The notes: generated by a model not told the origin, from the letters alone. 64,000 nt of DNA from Reyranella sp. CPCC 100927 (GCF_007859315.1 NZ_VOHA01000011.1:164940-228939); one strand, 5' to 3'. Counted from the stretch's first letter, positions 1 through 8,500 are shown. Translations and numbers: made by a program.

Positions 1-471
1 AAATCCCATCCAGCCGGCCGTGCAAACTTGGCGACCATCCCACAAGCGCGGTTCGGCGATGTCGGCATAGAGCTTGGGGTGACCGATCTCGTCACGCCCG
101 GTGATGATCGGATCGGCGAGGTTCTCCCACATCACGGCGAGAAACTTGCCTGCGGCCTTGTCGCGCCGGCCGCTGAACGTCGCCGGCCAGCTGACGTGGA
201 TCATCGTGTAGCCACGCCCGGCCAACCAATCGATGCCGGTCATATAGTGGAACTCGACGGTGACGATGGGTTCCCCCGCCAGCACGAAGCCTTCCGGCAC
301 GTGGCGCTCCAGCCGTGCCGGATCGGTCAGGAAGCGCGCCTCGACCGTGAGGCGGCGCGGACTGCGCGTCGGATCAACGGCGATACCTGTGGGTACCTGA
401 CGCGGCCCCGGTGCCGGCCCGAAATGCGTCGGCATGCGATAGATCCGGCCGGCCTCGAAACGGTAGCTCAT
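1..471 (-). CDS. Acetoacetate decarboxylase family protein, C-terminus cut by window edge
   Basis: The minus strand reads open from an ATG at 471 to the window edge, giving 157 residues. The reading resembles the acetoacetate decarboxylase fold (ADC, PF06314): it starts MSYRFEAGRIYRMPTHFGP, and the motif GHPKLYA near residue 135 matches the position of the Schiff-base lysine of true decarboxylases. Members of this family decarboxylate beta-keto acids or act as related lyases, so the substrate here cannot be named. The start ATG overlaps the stop of the upstream DUF4865 gene (ATGA at 468-471), which implies translational coupling. The 3' end lies outside the window. A shadow ORF on the plus strand was rejected in favour of this reading. 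Confidence 0.8.
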   Translation of the reverse strand, partial: MSYRFEAGRIYRMPTHFGPAPGPRQVPTGIAVDPTRSPRRLTVEARFLTDPARLERHVPEGFVLAGEPIVTVEFHYMTGIDWLAGRGYTMIHVSWPATFSGRRDKAAGKFLAVMWENLADPIITGRDEIGHPKLYADIAEPRLWDGRQVCTAGWMGF

Positions 472-1050
472 CGCGCGCCTGCCGCCGGCAGCGAGTCCAG
501 CAGTGGTCGTGCCAGATGCAGGACCTCGTAGGACGTGCCGCGTTCGAACCCTTCTGGTTCACGGTCTGACAACAGGATGCGCGTGAGCGCCCAGCGCCGT
601 GGATCGACCCCGACCGCCGCAGCGACTGTTCCGGGCTGGTCGGCTGTCTCCCGGTTGCACGCGATCTCCTGAGCGAGGGTCGCCGCCAGATCGGCATCGA
701 GCGGAATGTCCAAGGCCTGTGTGCTGGCGAAGCGGGCCTCGCGGCCGCGGCCGCGGCGGGCATCCAGCGCCACCACCGTATCGATGCCGGCGCGACCGAA
801 GCTTATCGGTCACGACCGTGTAGCCGCCGCCGACCAGCATGTCGCGAAACGCGGTGTCGTGCTGCCACAGGTAGAGCGACGAATAGTGGTTGGCGCTGCT
901 GCCGCGGCGGCCTTTCTCACGCAGCAGGAAGGCCTTGAAATACAGAGCCGGCACGGCGTCCCACAGCGGGCCACGCTGGCGTGCCCGCGCCCGGATCAGG
1001 CCGACATCGTAGTCGGCCGGCAGGCGATGGCCGTAGTGCGCAATGATCAT
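468..1050 (-). pseudogene. DUF4865 family protein with a +1 frameshift
   Basis: Two minus-strand frames together give one DUF4865-like protein of 193 residues, but they are out of register. Residues 1-82 (MIIAHYGHRLPADYD... to GGGYTVVTD) end at base 805. The rest (SFGRAGIDTVVALDARRG... to the TGA at 468-470) resumes at base 803. Dropping one T of the TT pair at 803-804 restores a continuous frame with the expected length. DUF4865 has no known biochemical role; it is often a neighbour of LysR regulators, as here. The stop overlaps the start of the ADC-family gene. Either the gene is recently broken or the extra base is a sequencing error; the sequence cannot tell which. The open downstream half and the kept coupling favour error or very recent loss. 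Confidence 0.75.
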
Positions 1051-1156
1051 CGGCAAACTCCGAGCATCTCGCGGCGGAACGTAGCGATGGCTTGATCATT
1101 GGAAAACCATATGAAAGAGTATTTCTATGATTTCCGATTGAAATGGATAACCTGTC
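1051..1156. promoter_or_regulatory. Divergent promoter region between DUF4865 and LysR genes
   Basis: This 106-bp spacer is clearly AT-richer than its flanks and separates the divergent lysR-type gene from the DUF4865-ADC pair. It holds an interrupted palindrome GAAA-N5-TTTC at 1113-1125 and a smaller TGG-AAAA-CCA at 1100-1109. LysR regulators commonly bind such spaced dyads in the shared promoter, so these are the natural operator candidates. No binding has been shown; the assignment rests on position and symmetry only. Confidence 0.4.
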
Positions 1157-2062
1157 ATGAAGGCCCTCGACCTGGAGGCCGTGCAGGCGTTCGTGCTGGT
1201 GGCTGACCTGAAGAGCTTCACGCGCGCGGCGGAAGCGCTGGACACCACGCAGTCGGCGGTCAGCCTCAAGATCAAGCGCCTGGAGGACGGGCTGGGTCGC
1301 CGCCTGTTTGAACGCACGCCACGGCTGGTGCGCCTGTCGGCCGACGGCGCCGCCTTCCTCGGTGCGGCCCGCGCGCTGGTGGCCGCGCACCAGAGCGCCG
1401 TCGGCGCCTTCGCCGGCGAACAGCGACGGCTGATCGTCGGCATCAGCCATCACATCATCTGCGCCGAGCTGCCGCTGCTGCTGCGGCGCATGAACGACAG
1501 CGAGCCCGGCCTGGTGATGGAGCTGCGCGTGTCGATGTCGCGTGACGTGCTGGCCGACTTCGATCGCGGCCGCCTCGATGCGGCAATCGTCCTGCGCCAT
1601 GACCATCAGCGTCGCGACGGCGATGTCCTGCTCAAGGAGGTGTTCGGCTGGATGGCGGCGCCCGACTTCGCCTATCGTCCCGGCGAGCCCTTGCGGCTGG
1701 CGACGCAAGCCGAGCCGTGCAGCGTGCGCAGCATGGCGGTCGCCGCGCTCGACGGCGCCGGCATACCGTGGACGGAAGTCTTTGTCGGCGGCGGCGTCAC
1801 CACGATCGGGGCGGCGATCTCGGCCGGACTCGCCGTGGCGGCGCTGGGCCGTCGCGTCGCGCCGGCCGGCACGATCGATGTCGGCCCGCGGCTGGGGCTG
1901 CCACCGCTGCCGTCACGCGACGTGGTGCTCTATGCCAACGTCGCCGATCGCCAGGCGCGCCAGGCACTGCGCACGTTGTCCGCCGCAATCCGGGCGACCG
2001 AGCTTGCCATTGCGACGGAGATGCCGCGCGCCAAGGCCGCACGTTTGAAGGTGCGGGCGTAA
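1157..2062 (+). CDS. LysR-family transcriptional regulator
   Basis: A 301-residue protein of normal LysR length. The N-terminal winged helix is clear (residues 5-64, with SFTRAAEALDTTQSAVSLKI as recognition region and LFERTPR as the turn to the wing). It is followed by a substrate-binding-like effector domain from about residue 90. It is transcribed divergently from the DUF4865 and ADC-family genes, the classical layout for a LysR activator of its neighbours, so it probably controls that pair in response to an unknown small molecule. Its stop lies 14 bp from the stop of the convergent SDR gene. Family assignment is secure; target and ligand are inferred. Confidence 0.92.
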   Translation: MKALDLEAVQAFVLVADLKSFTRAAEALDTTQSAVSLKIKRLEDGLGRRLFERTPRLVRLSADGAAFLGAARALVAAHQSAVGAFAGEQRRLIVGISHHIICAELPLLLRRMNDSEPGLVMELRVSMSRDVLADFDRGRLDAAIVLRHDHQRRDGDVLLKEVFGWMAAPDFAYRPGEPLRLATQAEPCSVRSMAVAALDGAGIPWTEVFVGGGVTTIGAAISAGLAVAALGRRVAPAGTIDVGPRLGLPPLPSRDVVLYANVADRQARQALRTLSAAIRATELAIATEMPRAKAARLKVRA

Positions 2063-2075
2063 GGTTGCGATGGGA

Positions 2076-3023
2076 CTAACGATAGCTGTCGAGATCGGCT
2101 TCGCGGCCGGTCTCGCGGATCTCGGTGATGTAACGCCAGATGTCCGGACGCGAACCGTCCAGGTCCTGGAAGCCGTATTCAGCCGCCATCTGACCGGAAT
2201 TGACGGATTTCTGATTCCATCGGGCGCGCGCAGGATCGGCGGCCATGGCGGCCACGGCACGCCCGACATATCGAGGCGATTCGGAGAGGGCGAAGTCCGC
2301 CGGCGCGGCCTTCCCCACGCAATCACGCCAGTTCGCTTCACCGACACCGAAGTTGTCGAGCATCATTTCCGAGCGTAGCCAGCCCGGTGAAATGGCAACC
2401 GCGGTGCCGCCATGGGACGCCAGCTCATGCCCCTGGGAGAACGCCAGGCGATTCACAGCCACCTTGGCGAGGTCGTAGAACACCGAGATCCGGTAGCGTG
2501 ACGCGTTGTAGTCGCTCGTACCGTCCGTCACCTCCACCAGCAGGCCGCCAGGCCGGTCGATCAGAAGCGGCAGGAGATGATGGGATGTGACGAGATGCGT
2601 CTCGATGGCCAGCCGCAGGATCCGAAGACCATCGTCGAGACTGAGCTTCCAGATCGGGGTATTCCACTGGGCTGGTCCGCCTTTGAGCTTCTCGGCGCCC
2701 CAGATATCGTTGACGAGCACATCGATGTGGCCGTGATCGTTGCGGATCGTCTCGGCCAGATGCCTCACCTGATCGGGCTCCAGATGATCGACGGCCATGG
2801 CAATGCCGGTACCGCCGAGGCGCGTGACAAGTTCGGCGGTCTCCTCGATCGTCTCGGCGCGGTTGTACTCGGATCGCGCCTGGCGCGTCGTCCGGCCGGT
2901 GCAGATCACCGTGGCGCCCGCCTCGCCCAAGGCGGCCGCGATACCGCGTCCCGCTCCGCGCGTCGCGCCCGCGACGACCGCCACGCGGCCGCGCAACGCT
3001 TCCGGATCCGGCGACCATGCCAT
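2076..3023 (-). CDS. SDR-family NAD(P)-dependent oxidoreductase
   Basis: A 315-residue short-chain dehydrogenase. The dinucleotide-binding glycine motif is GATRGAGRG near residue 18, and the catalytic Tyr-x-x-x-Lys lies in FYDLAKVAVN near residue 188. The insert after the N-terminal half and the longer C-terminus resemble the DHRS1-type SDRs rather than the 250-residue classical type. Substrate unknown. The EamA transporter gene ends 74 bp upstream on the same strand, so the two may share a transcript. Start ATG at 3023 places the glycine motif at the usual distance from the N-terminus. Confidence 0.9.
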   Translation of the reverse strand: MAWSPDPEALRGRVAVVAGATRGAGRGIAAALGEAGATVICTGRTTRQARSEYNRAETIEETAELVTRLGGTGIAMAVDHLEPDQVRHLAETIRNDHGHIDVLVNDIWGAEKLKGGPAQWNTPIWKLSLDDGLRILRLAIETHLVTSHHLLPLLIDRPGGLLVEVTDGTSDYNASRYRISVFYDLAKVAVNRLAFSQGHELASHGGTAVAISPGWLRSEMMLDNFGVGEANWRDCVGKAAPADFALSESPRYVGRAVAAMAADPARARWNQKSVNSGQMAAEYGFQDLDGSRPDIWRYITEIRETGREADLDSYR

Positions 3024-3097
3024 GGCTCGGCCTCCCTGTTCGCCGCCGCGATTGAGCCATCAAGGTTGCACCGACGGCAAGAGGTGGATCACGCTCG

Positions 3098-3961
3098 CTA
3101 TGCCGGCCGCTGTCGCTGCAGCAGGATCAGGCCGCCGGCCGCGATCAAGGCAGCGCCGATCAAGGTGCCGGGACCGGGGACCTCGTGGAAGACGAGATAG
3201 CCGATGGCCGCTGCACCGATCAGCTCGACATAGACCAGCGGGGCCAGCGTCGAGGCGTCGGCCAGGCGAAAAGCGACGATCGACAGAATGTGACCGACGG
3301 CAGAAAAAACACCCAGGCCGACGAAGAAGACGAGATCGCTCCATGCCGGCGTCGTCCACGATGCGACCGCCTGCGGTGTCATCAGCAAGGCGCCGACCAC
3401 GCATTGGAAGACCAATGTCTGCAGAGGGTCGCTGTCCTGTGCCGCCTGGCGCGTAGCGATGATGTAGAGCGCGAAAGACAGGCCAGCACCGAACGCCAGC
3501 AGAAGCCCCGGCTCGATGGTCGCACCCGGCCGCAAGATGACGAGCGCTCCGACAAAGCCCAGGACAAGGCTCAGCACCTTGCGCGCGGTCAGGCTCTCCT
3601 TGAGAACCGGGACGGACAGCACGACCGCAATGATAGGGCCCACGAAGTAGGCGCTGACCGCGGTCGCCAACGGGATGCGCGCGATCGCCATGAAATAGAG
3701 CGTCATGGAGATGACCAGGAACACGGTGCGCAAGGCGTGGGCAACGCGACGCTCGGCCGGGAAGACCCGCCGGCCGCGATAGGCGGCAGCCACCGGCAGG
3801 ACGATGGCACACGCCACGACGTAGCGTGCCCAGCTGAGGAACAGCGGCGAGTAGCCGGCGCTCAGGAATTTAGCCAGTCCATCGACAAGCGGGATGATCA
3901 GCATGGCGACGATCATCAGGACAACGCCGCGCGCTATGCTGCTCGAACCGGTCGATGTCAT
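3098..3961 (-). CDS. EamA/DMT-family transporter
   Basis: A 287-residue inner-membrane protein made of two EamA repeats of about five hydrophobic helices each, typical of the drug/metabolite transporter superfamily. The start chosen is the ATG at 3961 (MTSTGSSSIARG), because the 30 codons before it would add a charged, non-hydrophobic leader not seen in the family. Members export amino acids, nucleosides or other metabolites; the substrate cannot be deduced. The gene precedes the SDR gene on the same strand with a 74-bp gap. Confidence 0.87.
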   Translation of the reverse strand: MTSTGSSSIARGVVLMIVAMLIIPLVDGLAKFLSAGYSPLFLSWARYVVACAIVLPVAAAYRGRRVFPAERRVAHALRTVFLVISMTLYFMAIARIPLATAVSAYFVGPIIAVVLSVPVLKESLTARKVLSLVLGFVGALVILRPGATIEPGLLLAFGAGLSFALYIIATRQAAQDSDPLQTLVFQCVVGALLMTPQAVASWTTPAWSDLVFFVGLGVFSAVGHILSIVAFRLADASTLAPLVYVELIGAAAIGYLVFHEVPGPGTLIGAALIAAGGLILLQRQRPA

Positions 3962-4118
3962 GGCGGGTGACGCACGCTCCTCACGACGATCGACATGACA
4001 GACCATGCGCACCACCGCAAGGTCCTTCACCGCATCCGGTACGAAACTCAAACGTCATCGACAAATGAAGGATCGTCCTTCAGTGTCGCAGAGTCCGTCA
4101 CACGCTATCGGTCATCTC

Positions 4119-5201
4119 ATGCTGCGCGATCACCTGCCTCCCTGGACCTGGATCAGCCCGCTCGCGGGCTGGATATTGCTGGGCATATCCTTGTTTATTG
4201 CCCATCCGGTGTTCATCGTGGTGCTGGGTGCGGGCCTGGTCGCGTGTGTGCTGTCGGCAGTCCATCATGCCGAGGTTGTGGCCCATCGCGTCGGTGAGCC
4301 GTTCGGCACGCTGGTGCTGGCGCTGGCCGTGACGGTGATCGAGGTGGCGCTGATCGTGTCGATGATGCTGGCCGGCGGCGAGACGACGGCGTCGCTGGCC
4401 CGCGATACCATCTTCGCGGCGGTCATGATCATTCTCAACGGCATGGTCGGGCTGTGCTTGCTTGCCGGTGGCTCGCGTCACGGCGAACAGGCATTCGGCC
4501 TGTACGGCGTCAACGCGGCACTGGCAACGCTGGCGACCATGTCCGTTCTGACCCTCGTGCTGCCCAACGCCACCACAACGGTCGCCGGCCCCGTCTACTC
4601 GGGGGGCCAGCTGGCGCTGGTCGCCATCGTGTCTCTTGTGCTCTACGGCGCCTTCGTCCTGATCCAGACCGTTCGCCACCGCGATTACTTCCTGCCGGAA
4701 GGCCATGCGGCACATGATGCCGAGGCGCATGCCGCGCCGCCCAGTACGCGCGTGGCGGCGATCAGCGCGGCGCTGCTGCTGGCCTGCCTGGTGGCCGTGG
4801 TGCTGCTGGCCAAGGCGCTCGCCCCCACGATCGAGGCGGCGGTCGACGCTGCGGGCGCCCCCAAGGCTGTGGTCGGCATCATCATCGCCGCCATCGTGCT
4901 GCTGCCCGAAAGCCTGGCGGCCCTGAAGGCAGCCCGAGTCAACCGGCTGCAGACCAGCCTCAACCTGGCGCTGGGCTCGGCGCTGGCCTCGATCGGACTC
5001 ACCATACCGGCCGTCGCCATGGTCGCGCTCGCCACCGGCTGGACCCTGGTGCTGGGCCTGGACCTCAAGGAGATGGTGCTGCTGGCGCTGTCGCTGCTGG
5101 TGGCGACGCTGTCGCTGGGCACCGGCCGCACGACAGTGCTGCAGGGCGCCGTGCATCTCGTGATCTTTGTCGTCTACCTGTTCACCACCATCGTGCCCTG
5201 A
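4119..5201 (+). CDS. chaA: Calcium/proton antiporter, ChaA-like
   Basis: A 360-residue membrane protein homologous along its length to E. coli ChaA (366 residues), with two sodium/calcium exchanger repeats. The alpha-1 repeat contains VTVIEVALIVSMM, and the alpha-2 repeat contains VLLPESLAALKAAR followed by LNLALGSALASIGLT; the conserved acidic residue of each (IEVAL, LPESL) is present. A His/Asp-rich cytosolic loop (HAAHDAEAHA) separates the halves. It should exchange Ca2+ (or Na+/K+) for H+ across the inner membrane. The start is uncertain: ATG 4119 is preferred because the codons between an upstream ATG at 4065 and 4119 have poor third-position GC and no homology. The upstream region overlaps the divergent EamA promoter. 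Confidence 0.9.
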   Translation: MLRDHLPPWTWISPLAGWILLGISLFIAHPVFIVVLGAGLVACVLSAVHHAEVVAHRVGEPFGTLVLALAVTVIEVALIVSMMLAGGETTASLARDTIFAAVMIILNGMVGLCLLAGGSRHGEQAFGLYGVNAALATLATMSVLTLVLPNATTTVAGPVYSGGQLALVAIVSLVLYGAFVLIQTVRHRDYFLPEGHAAHDAEAHAAPPSTRVAAISAALLLACLVAVVLLAKALAPTIEAAVDAAGAPKAVVGIIIAAIVLLPESLAALKAARVNRLQTSLNLALGSALASIGLTIPAVAMVALATGWTLVLGLDLKEMVLLALSLLVATLSLGTGRTTVLQGAVHLVIFVVYLFTTIVP

Positions 5202-5213
5202 GCCCTGTCGTGG

Positions 5214-5927
5214 TCAGCCGCGGCAGGCCGCGACGAAGGCGGCGAAGATCCGCTTGTCGCCGTCGCTGATGTGGAACTCGGGGTGCCACTGCACACCCAG
5301 GCAGAAGCGCCGGCCGGTGACTTCGATGCCTTCGATCACGCCATCGTCGGCGACGGCGTTCACCACGACGCCGCTGGGCTCGTCGAGCGCCGCCTGGTGG
5401 TGGGCACTGTTGACCGGCAGGCGGTCGACGCCGACCAGGCGGTGCAGCAGGGTTCCCGGCTTGACGGCCACCTCGTGGCCGGCCTGATCGCGTGGATTGG
5501 GTTGCTCGTGCGCCAGCGCGTCGGGCACCGCGTCGGGGATGTGCTGGATCAGCTTGCCGCCCAGCACGACATGCAGCAGTTGCTGGCCGCCGCAGATGCC
5601 GAGCACCGGCATGTCACGCTCGATGGCACCGCGGGTGATGGCGAACTCGAAGGCCGTGCGCCGGTCCTTGGTGATCACCGTGCTGTGGCGTGCGCCACCG
5701 TCGTAGTATGCCGGATCGACGTCGAACGCGCCGCCGGTCACCAACACGCCATCGATGGTGTCAAGGTAGTCGACGGCCTGATCGGGCTCATGCGGTAGTG
5801 CCACCGGCAGGCCGCCGGCCGCCACCACGGCACCGAAGTAGTTCTGGCGGGCGGCGTACCAGGGGAATTTGGAGTAGCCGCCAGGCTGCTCGGCATCGAG
5901 TGTCACGCCGATAAGGGGTCGTTTCAT
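5214..5927 (-). CDS. Gamma-glutamyl-gamma-aminobutyrate hydrolase family protein (class I glutamine amidotransferase-like)
   Basis: A 237-residue class I amidotransferase-like hydrolase (PuuD/peptidase C26 type). The nucleophile elbow GICGGQQ supplies the catalytic Cys near residue 112, and the His-Glu pair is in VQWHPEF near the C-terminus; the oxyanion region VTGGAFDVDP is also present. PuuD cleaves gamma-glutamyl-GABA in putrescine catabolism, but no other puu gene is nearby, so the true substrate is open. It converges on the chaA-like gene with a 12-bp gap between stops. ATG 5927 gives the expected N-terminal MKRPLIGVT. Confidence 0.9.
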   Translation of the reverse strand: MKRPLIGVTLDAEQPGGYSKFPWYAARQNYFGAVVAAGGLPVALPHEPDQAVDYLDTIDGVLVTGGAFDVDPAYYDGGARHSTVITKDRRTAFEFAITRGAIERDMPVLGICGGQQLLHVVLGGKLIQHIPDAVPDALAHEQPNPRDQAGHEVAVKPGTLLHRLVGVDRLPVNSAHHQAALDEPSGVVVNAVADDGVIEGIEVTGRRFCLGVQWHPEFHISDGDKRIFAAFVAACRG

Positions 5928-6032
5928 GTGGCCCAGACTAAAGGAAGAGGATCGTCGCTAAAAGACGACATCGCCGGCAAAACCGGCATGCGCCTTATGG
6001 TCACCACCCATGGCCGCTCGGCACCGGGCGGC

Positions 6033-6076
6033 ATTGATACGCAATGACAGTCGAATTGATACGGGATGCCAGTCGA
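6033..6076. repeat. Tandem 22-bp direct repeat upstream of metallopeptidase gene
   Basis: Two head-to-tail 22-bp units lie at 6033-6054 and 6055-6076. Both begin ATTGATACG and end CAGTCGA, and they differ at three positions. The pair ends 83 bp before the start codon of the aspzincin gene, in the 232-bp spacer between it and the divergent hydrolase gene. A 22-bp period is two helical turns, so two regulator molecules could bind one DNA face. Equally it may be a chance duplication. No such repeat was noticed elsewhere in the window. Confidence 0.7.
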
Positions 6077-6159
6077 CGGACCGGCTGATCCGTACGAACA
6101 GTTGCACCTGCTCAACTGAGATTGACGCGTCGTCGATCGGCCTCGTCGGGAGAGACTCG

Positions 6160-6768
6160 ATGTCTGTCACTTTCAACGGCTTTGGCACGGTTCCCACGGA
6201 TCTCTACAATGCCGCGTTCATGAACGCGAAAACGCTGGTCCACAAAGCTGCAATGAGCGCGGGATCGCTCCTGTCTCTCCCGACGACCTCGCCGACCTAC
6301 AAGAATGCCAAGGCTGCTTTCACCCGCTTCTGGGGAAAGCGTGGTCCGGCTTCCGTGAGTGCAAAACTCAATGCGATCTATATCGCGATGGTCTCCCAAG
6401 ACTGGACCATCAACTATGATCCTTCGGAAAACGCATACGCCTATGTGCTCACGAGCGATTGCGTGTCGTATTCAAAGGATGACTTCACCGCGCGGATCGC
6501 CTTTTGCCCACCGCTCGTGAACACGCTTTCGGCACTGGGCACCAATTCGGCCGCCGGCACGATCATCCACGAAATCAGTCACCTGGTGCTGGGGACTGAG
6601 GACATCGAATACGGCATGAAAAGCTGCTCAGAACTCGAAGATAGAGATAAAATAATCAACGCAGACAATTTCCAGTATTATTGCGAGCTGTTTCAGCTCA
6701 CATCGTTGGCGCAACTGCCCGTCCTGAGCGACAACTACAACAAGAAGCATTGGCCGCCGAAATCATGA
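6160..6768 (+). CDS. Aspzincin (M35-like) metallopeptidase
   Basis: A 202-residue protein with the full aspzincin signature: HEISH (zinc ligands and catalytic Glu, near residue 143), then GTEDIEYG with the third-ligand Asp, and NADNFQYY further on, as in deuterolysin and peptidyl-Lys metallopeptidases. It should be a zinc endopeptidase. ATG 6160 is chosen because GGGAGAGA precedes it at ribosome-binding distance; a longer frame reaching 6010 has no homology. No signal peptide is visible, which is odd for a family that is usually secreted, so export by another route or a toxin-like role is possible. The gene is visibly richer in A/T codons than its neighbours, suggesting transfer. Confidence 0.85.
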   Translation: MSVTFNGFGTVPTDLYNAAFMNAKTLVHKAAMSAGSLLSLPTTSPTYKNAKAAFTRFWGKRGPASVSAKLNAIYIAMVSQDWTINYDPSENAYAYVLTSDCVSYSKDDFTARIAFCPPLVNTLSALGTNSAAGTIIHEISHLVLGTEDIEYGMKSCSELEDRDKIINADNFQYYCELFQLTSLAQLPVLSDNYNKKHWPPKS

Positions 6769-6781
6769 CCGGCCGGCATGC

Positions 6782-7072
6782 TTACTTGCACTTCACCTCT
6801 TCCTTGTACTCGCCGTCTTCCTTCCACTCCCGCTTGATCTCGCAGCGGCCGCGCCGGTATTCCTCCTTGCCGGCGCGCCGTCCGTCGCGAAAGGCGTGCT
6901 GGTGGCCCGGCTTGCATTCGACCTTCTGCTCGTACTTGCCGCCCTTGTCATACTTGCGCTCGACATCGCAGCCGCGGTCGCGGAACTTCTCCGTACGCGA
7001 ATCGGCGGCGGCTTCGAAGGCGCCACCGACCAAACCCAGGCTGACGACAGCCGACGATAGAAGCAGTCTCAT
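6782..7072 (-). CDS. Small secreted protein with two internal repeats
   Basis: A 96-residue protein with a clear signal peptide (residues 1-23, cut after FEAAA). The mature part carries two similar units: CDVERKYDKGGKYEQKVECK and CEIKREWKEDGEYKEEVKCK. Each begins and ends with Cys and shares the pattern of charged and aromatic residues, so each unit may close by a disulphide in the periplasm. No family is recognised. It converges on the metallopeptidase gene with only 13 bp between stops, and its start is divergent from queG. Inhibitor, binding or structural roles are all possible; no function is claimed. Confidence 0.75.
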   Translation of the reverse strand: MRLLLSSAVVSLGLVGGAFEAAADSRTEKFRDRGCDVERKYDKGGKYEQKVECKPGHQHAFRDGRRAGKEEYRRGRCEIKREWKEDGEYKEEVKCK

Positions 7073-7214
7073 CGCGGCCTCCCACCGTTGACCGATGATT
7101 CACACTGTCGGCAGCAATTGTGGCCCGGGCGCGGCATGGGAAACCGACGGCGCGACGGCTCAAATTGGTCACGACGGAGTTGAGTCACCGCGCGGCAAAG
7201 CGCAGGTTGCGCCG

Positions 7215-8396
7215 ATGACCCGCCATCCCGCTCCGGGCCTGAAACGACGCGCGCCCAGCGATCCGCGCGCGATCCGCGAGGAGATTCGCGCCGAGGCACA
7301 GCGCCTGGGGTTCGATGCCGTGGGCTTTGCCGCGGCCCAGGCGCCGCCCGAGCAGCATGACGCCCTGGCCGCCTTCGTGCACCAGGGCTGGCACGGCGAC
7401 ATGGACTGGCTGGCCGACGACACCGAGACCCGTGCGAACCCGGCACGGTTGTGGCCCCGCGCCGGGACATTGATTGCGCTGGGCATGACCTACACCCCGG
7501 CCCACGACCCGCTGGCCGTGCTCGCGCAGCGCGATCGTGCCGCGATCGCGGTCTATGCCCAGGGCCGCGACTACCACATGGTGGTGAAATCGCGTCTGAA
7601 GGCGCTGGGCCTGTGGATATGGAACCGCTGGGGCCGCGAGCTGAAGGTGTTCGTCGACACCGCGCCGGTGATGGAACGGCCGGCGGCAGCGCGTGCCGGG
7701 CTGGGCTGGCAGGGCAAGCACACCAACCTGGTCTCCCGCACGCACGGCTCTTGGCTGTTCCTGGGCGAGATCCTCACCACGCTGGCCCTACCGGCCGACG
7801 AGCCCGAGCGCGATCATTGCGGTACCTGCCGCGCGTGCCTGGACATCTGCCCCACCGGGGCCTTCCCCGCTCCCGGGCGGCTCGACGCGCGGCGCTGCAT
7901 TTCCTACCTCACCATCGAGCATGCCGGCCCGATCCCGCGCGAATTTCGAGCCCCGATCGGCAACCGCATCTATGGCTGCGACGACTGCCTGGCCGTCTGC
8001 CCGTGGAACAAGTTCGCGCAGACCGCGCGCGAAGCAGCGTTCGCACCCCGCCCCGGCACCGCGGCACCGCGGCTGACCGACCTTGCCGCGCTCGACGACG
8101 CGGCCTTCCGCCGGTTGTTCAGCGGCACCGCGATCAAGCGCAGCGGCCGTGACCGCTTCGTGCGCAACGTCGCGATCGCGCTGGGCAATTCGGCAGATGC
8201 TCAGTCCCTGCCGGCGGTGCGGCACCTGTTGGACGACACCAGCCCATTGGTCCGTGGCGCTGCGGTATGGGCATTGATGCAGTTGTCACCGACGGCGTTC
8301 AGGGAAGAGCGCGAGCGGCGTCGGGTTGCCGAATCCGATGCCGACGTACAGGCCGAGTGGGATGCTGTCCCTGGTACTCGGAAGCACGCGTCCTGA
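7215..8396 (+). CDS. queG: Epoxyqueuosine reductase QueG
   Basis: A 393-residue protein matching QueG, the cobalamin- and iron-sulphur-dependent enzyme that reduces epoxyqueuosine to queuosine in tRNA. The motif VDTAPVMER holds the catalytic Asp (about residue 148). The first 4Fe-4S set is CGTCRACLDICP (Cys 202, 205, 208, 212), and the second uses Cys 228 and CDDCLAVCP (255, 258, 262). A HEAT-like tail follows from about residue 320. ATG 7215 is chosen because the 40 codons before it have no homology. The gene converges on the M16 genes, separated by a perfect 26-bp inverted repeat. Confidence 0.95.
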   Translation: MTRHPAPGLKRRAPSDPRAIREEIRAEAQRLGFDAVGFAAAQAPPEQHDALAAFVHQGWHGDMDWLADDTETRANPARLWPRAGTLIALGMTYTPAHDPLAVLAQRDRAAIAVYAQGRDYHMVVKSRLKALGLWIWNRWGRELKVFVDTAPVMERPAAARAGLGWQGKHTNLVSRTHGSWLFLGEILTTLALPADEPERDHCGTCRACLDICPTGAFPAPGRLDARRCISYLTIEHAGPIPREFRAPIGNRIYGCDDCLAVCPWNKFAQTAREAAFAPRPGTAAPRLTDLAALDDAAFRRLFSGTAIKRSGRDRFVRNVAIALGNSADAQSLPAVRHLLDDTSPLVRGAAVWALMQLSPTAFREERERRRVAESDADVQAEWDAVPGTRKHAS

Positions 8397-8404
8397 TACA
8401 GCTG

Positions 8405-8488
8405 TCATCCCGAGCGCAGCGAGGGATCTTCTGCAAGTGACGCACGGGTGCGCCTGCACCGAAAGATCCCTCGCTGCGCTCGGGATGA
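8405..8488. terminator. Perfect 26-bp inverted repeat (GAGCGCAGCGAG family), likely bidirectional terminator
   Basis: Arms at 8405-8430 and 8463-8488 are exact reverse complements (26 of 26), with a 32-nt loop. The arm core GAGCGCAGCGAG recurs in two other hairpins of this window (24690-24813 and 59456-59534). It fills the gap between the convergent queG and M16 genes, 8 bp after one stop and 12 bp before the other, so it probably ends both transcripts although no T-tract follows. The repeat family itself looks like a REP/MITE-type dispersed palindrome. Confidence 0.75.
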
Positions 8489-8500
8489 TGATCCACTCTA

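Noticed and set aside
28..531. Plus-strand open frame of 167 codons at the left edge
   Set aside because: The minus strand over the same bases encodes an acetoacetate-decarboxylase-like protein with a recognisable lysine motif and coupled start; the plus frame has no homology.
8405..8488. Inverted repeat as terminal repeats of an insertion sequence
   Set aside because: Only 32 nt lie between the arms, no transposase and no target duplication is seen; a REP/terminator hairpin explains it.
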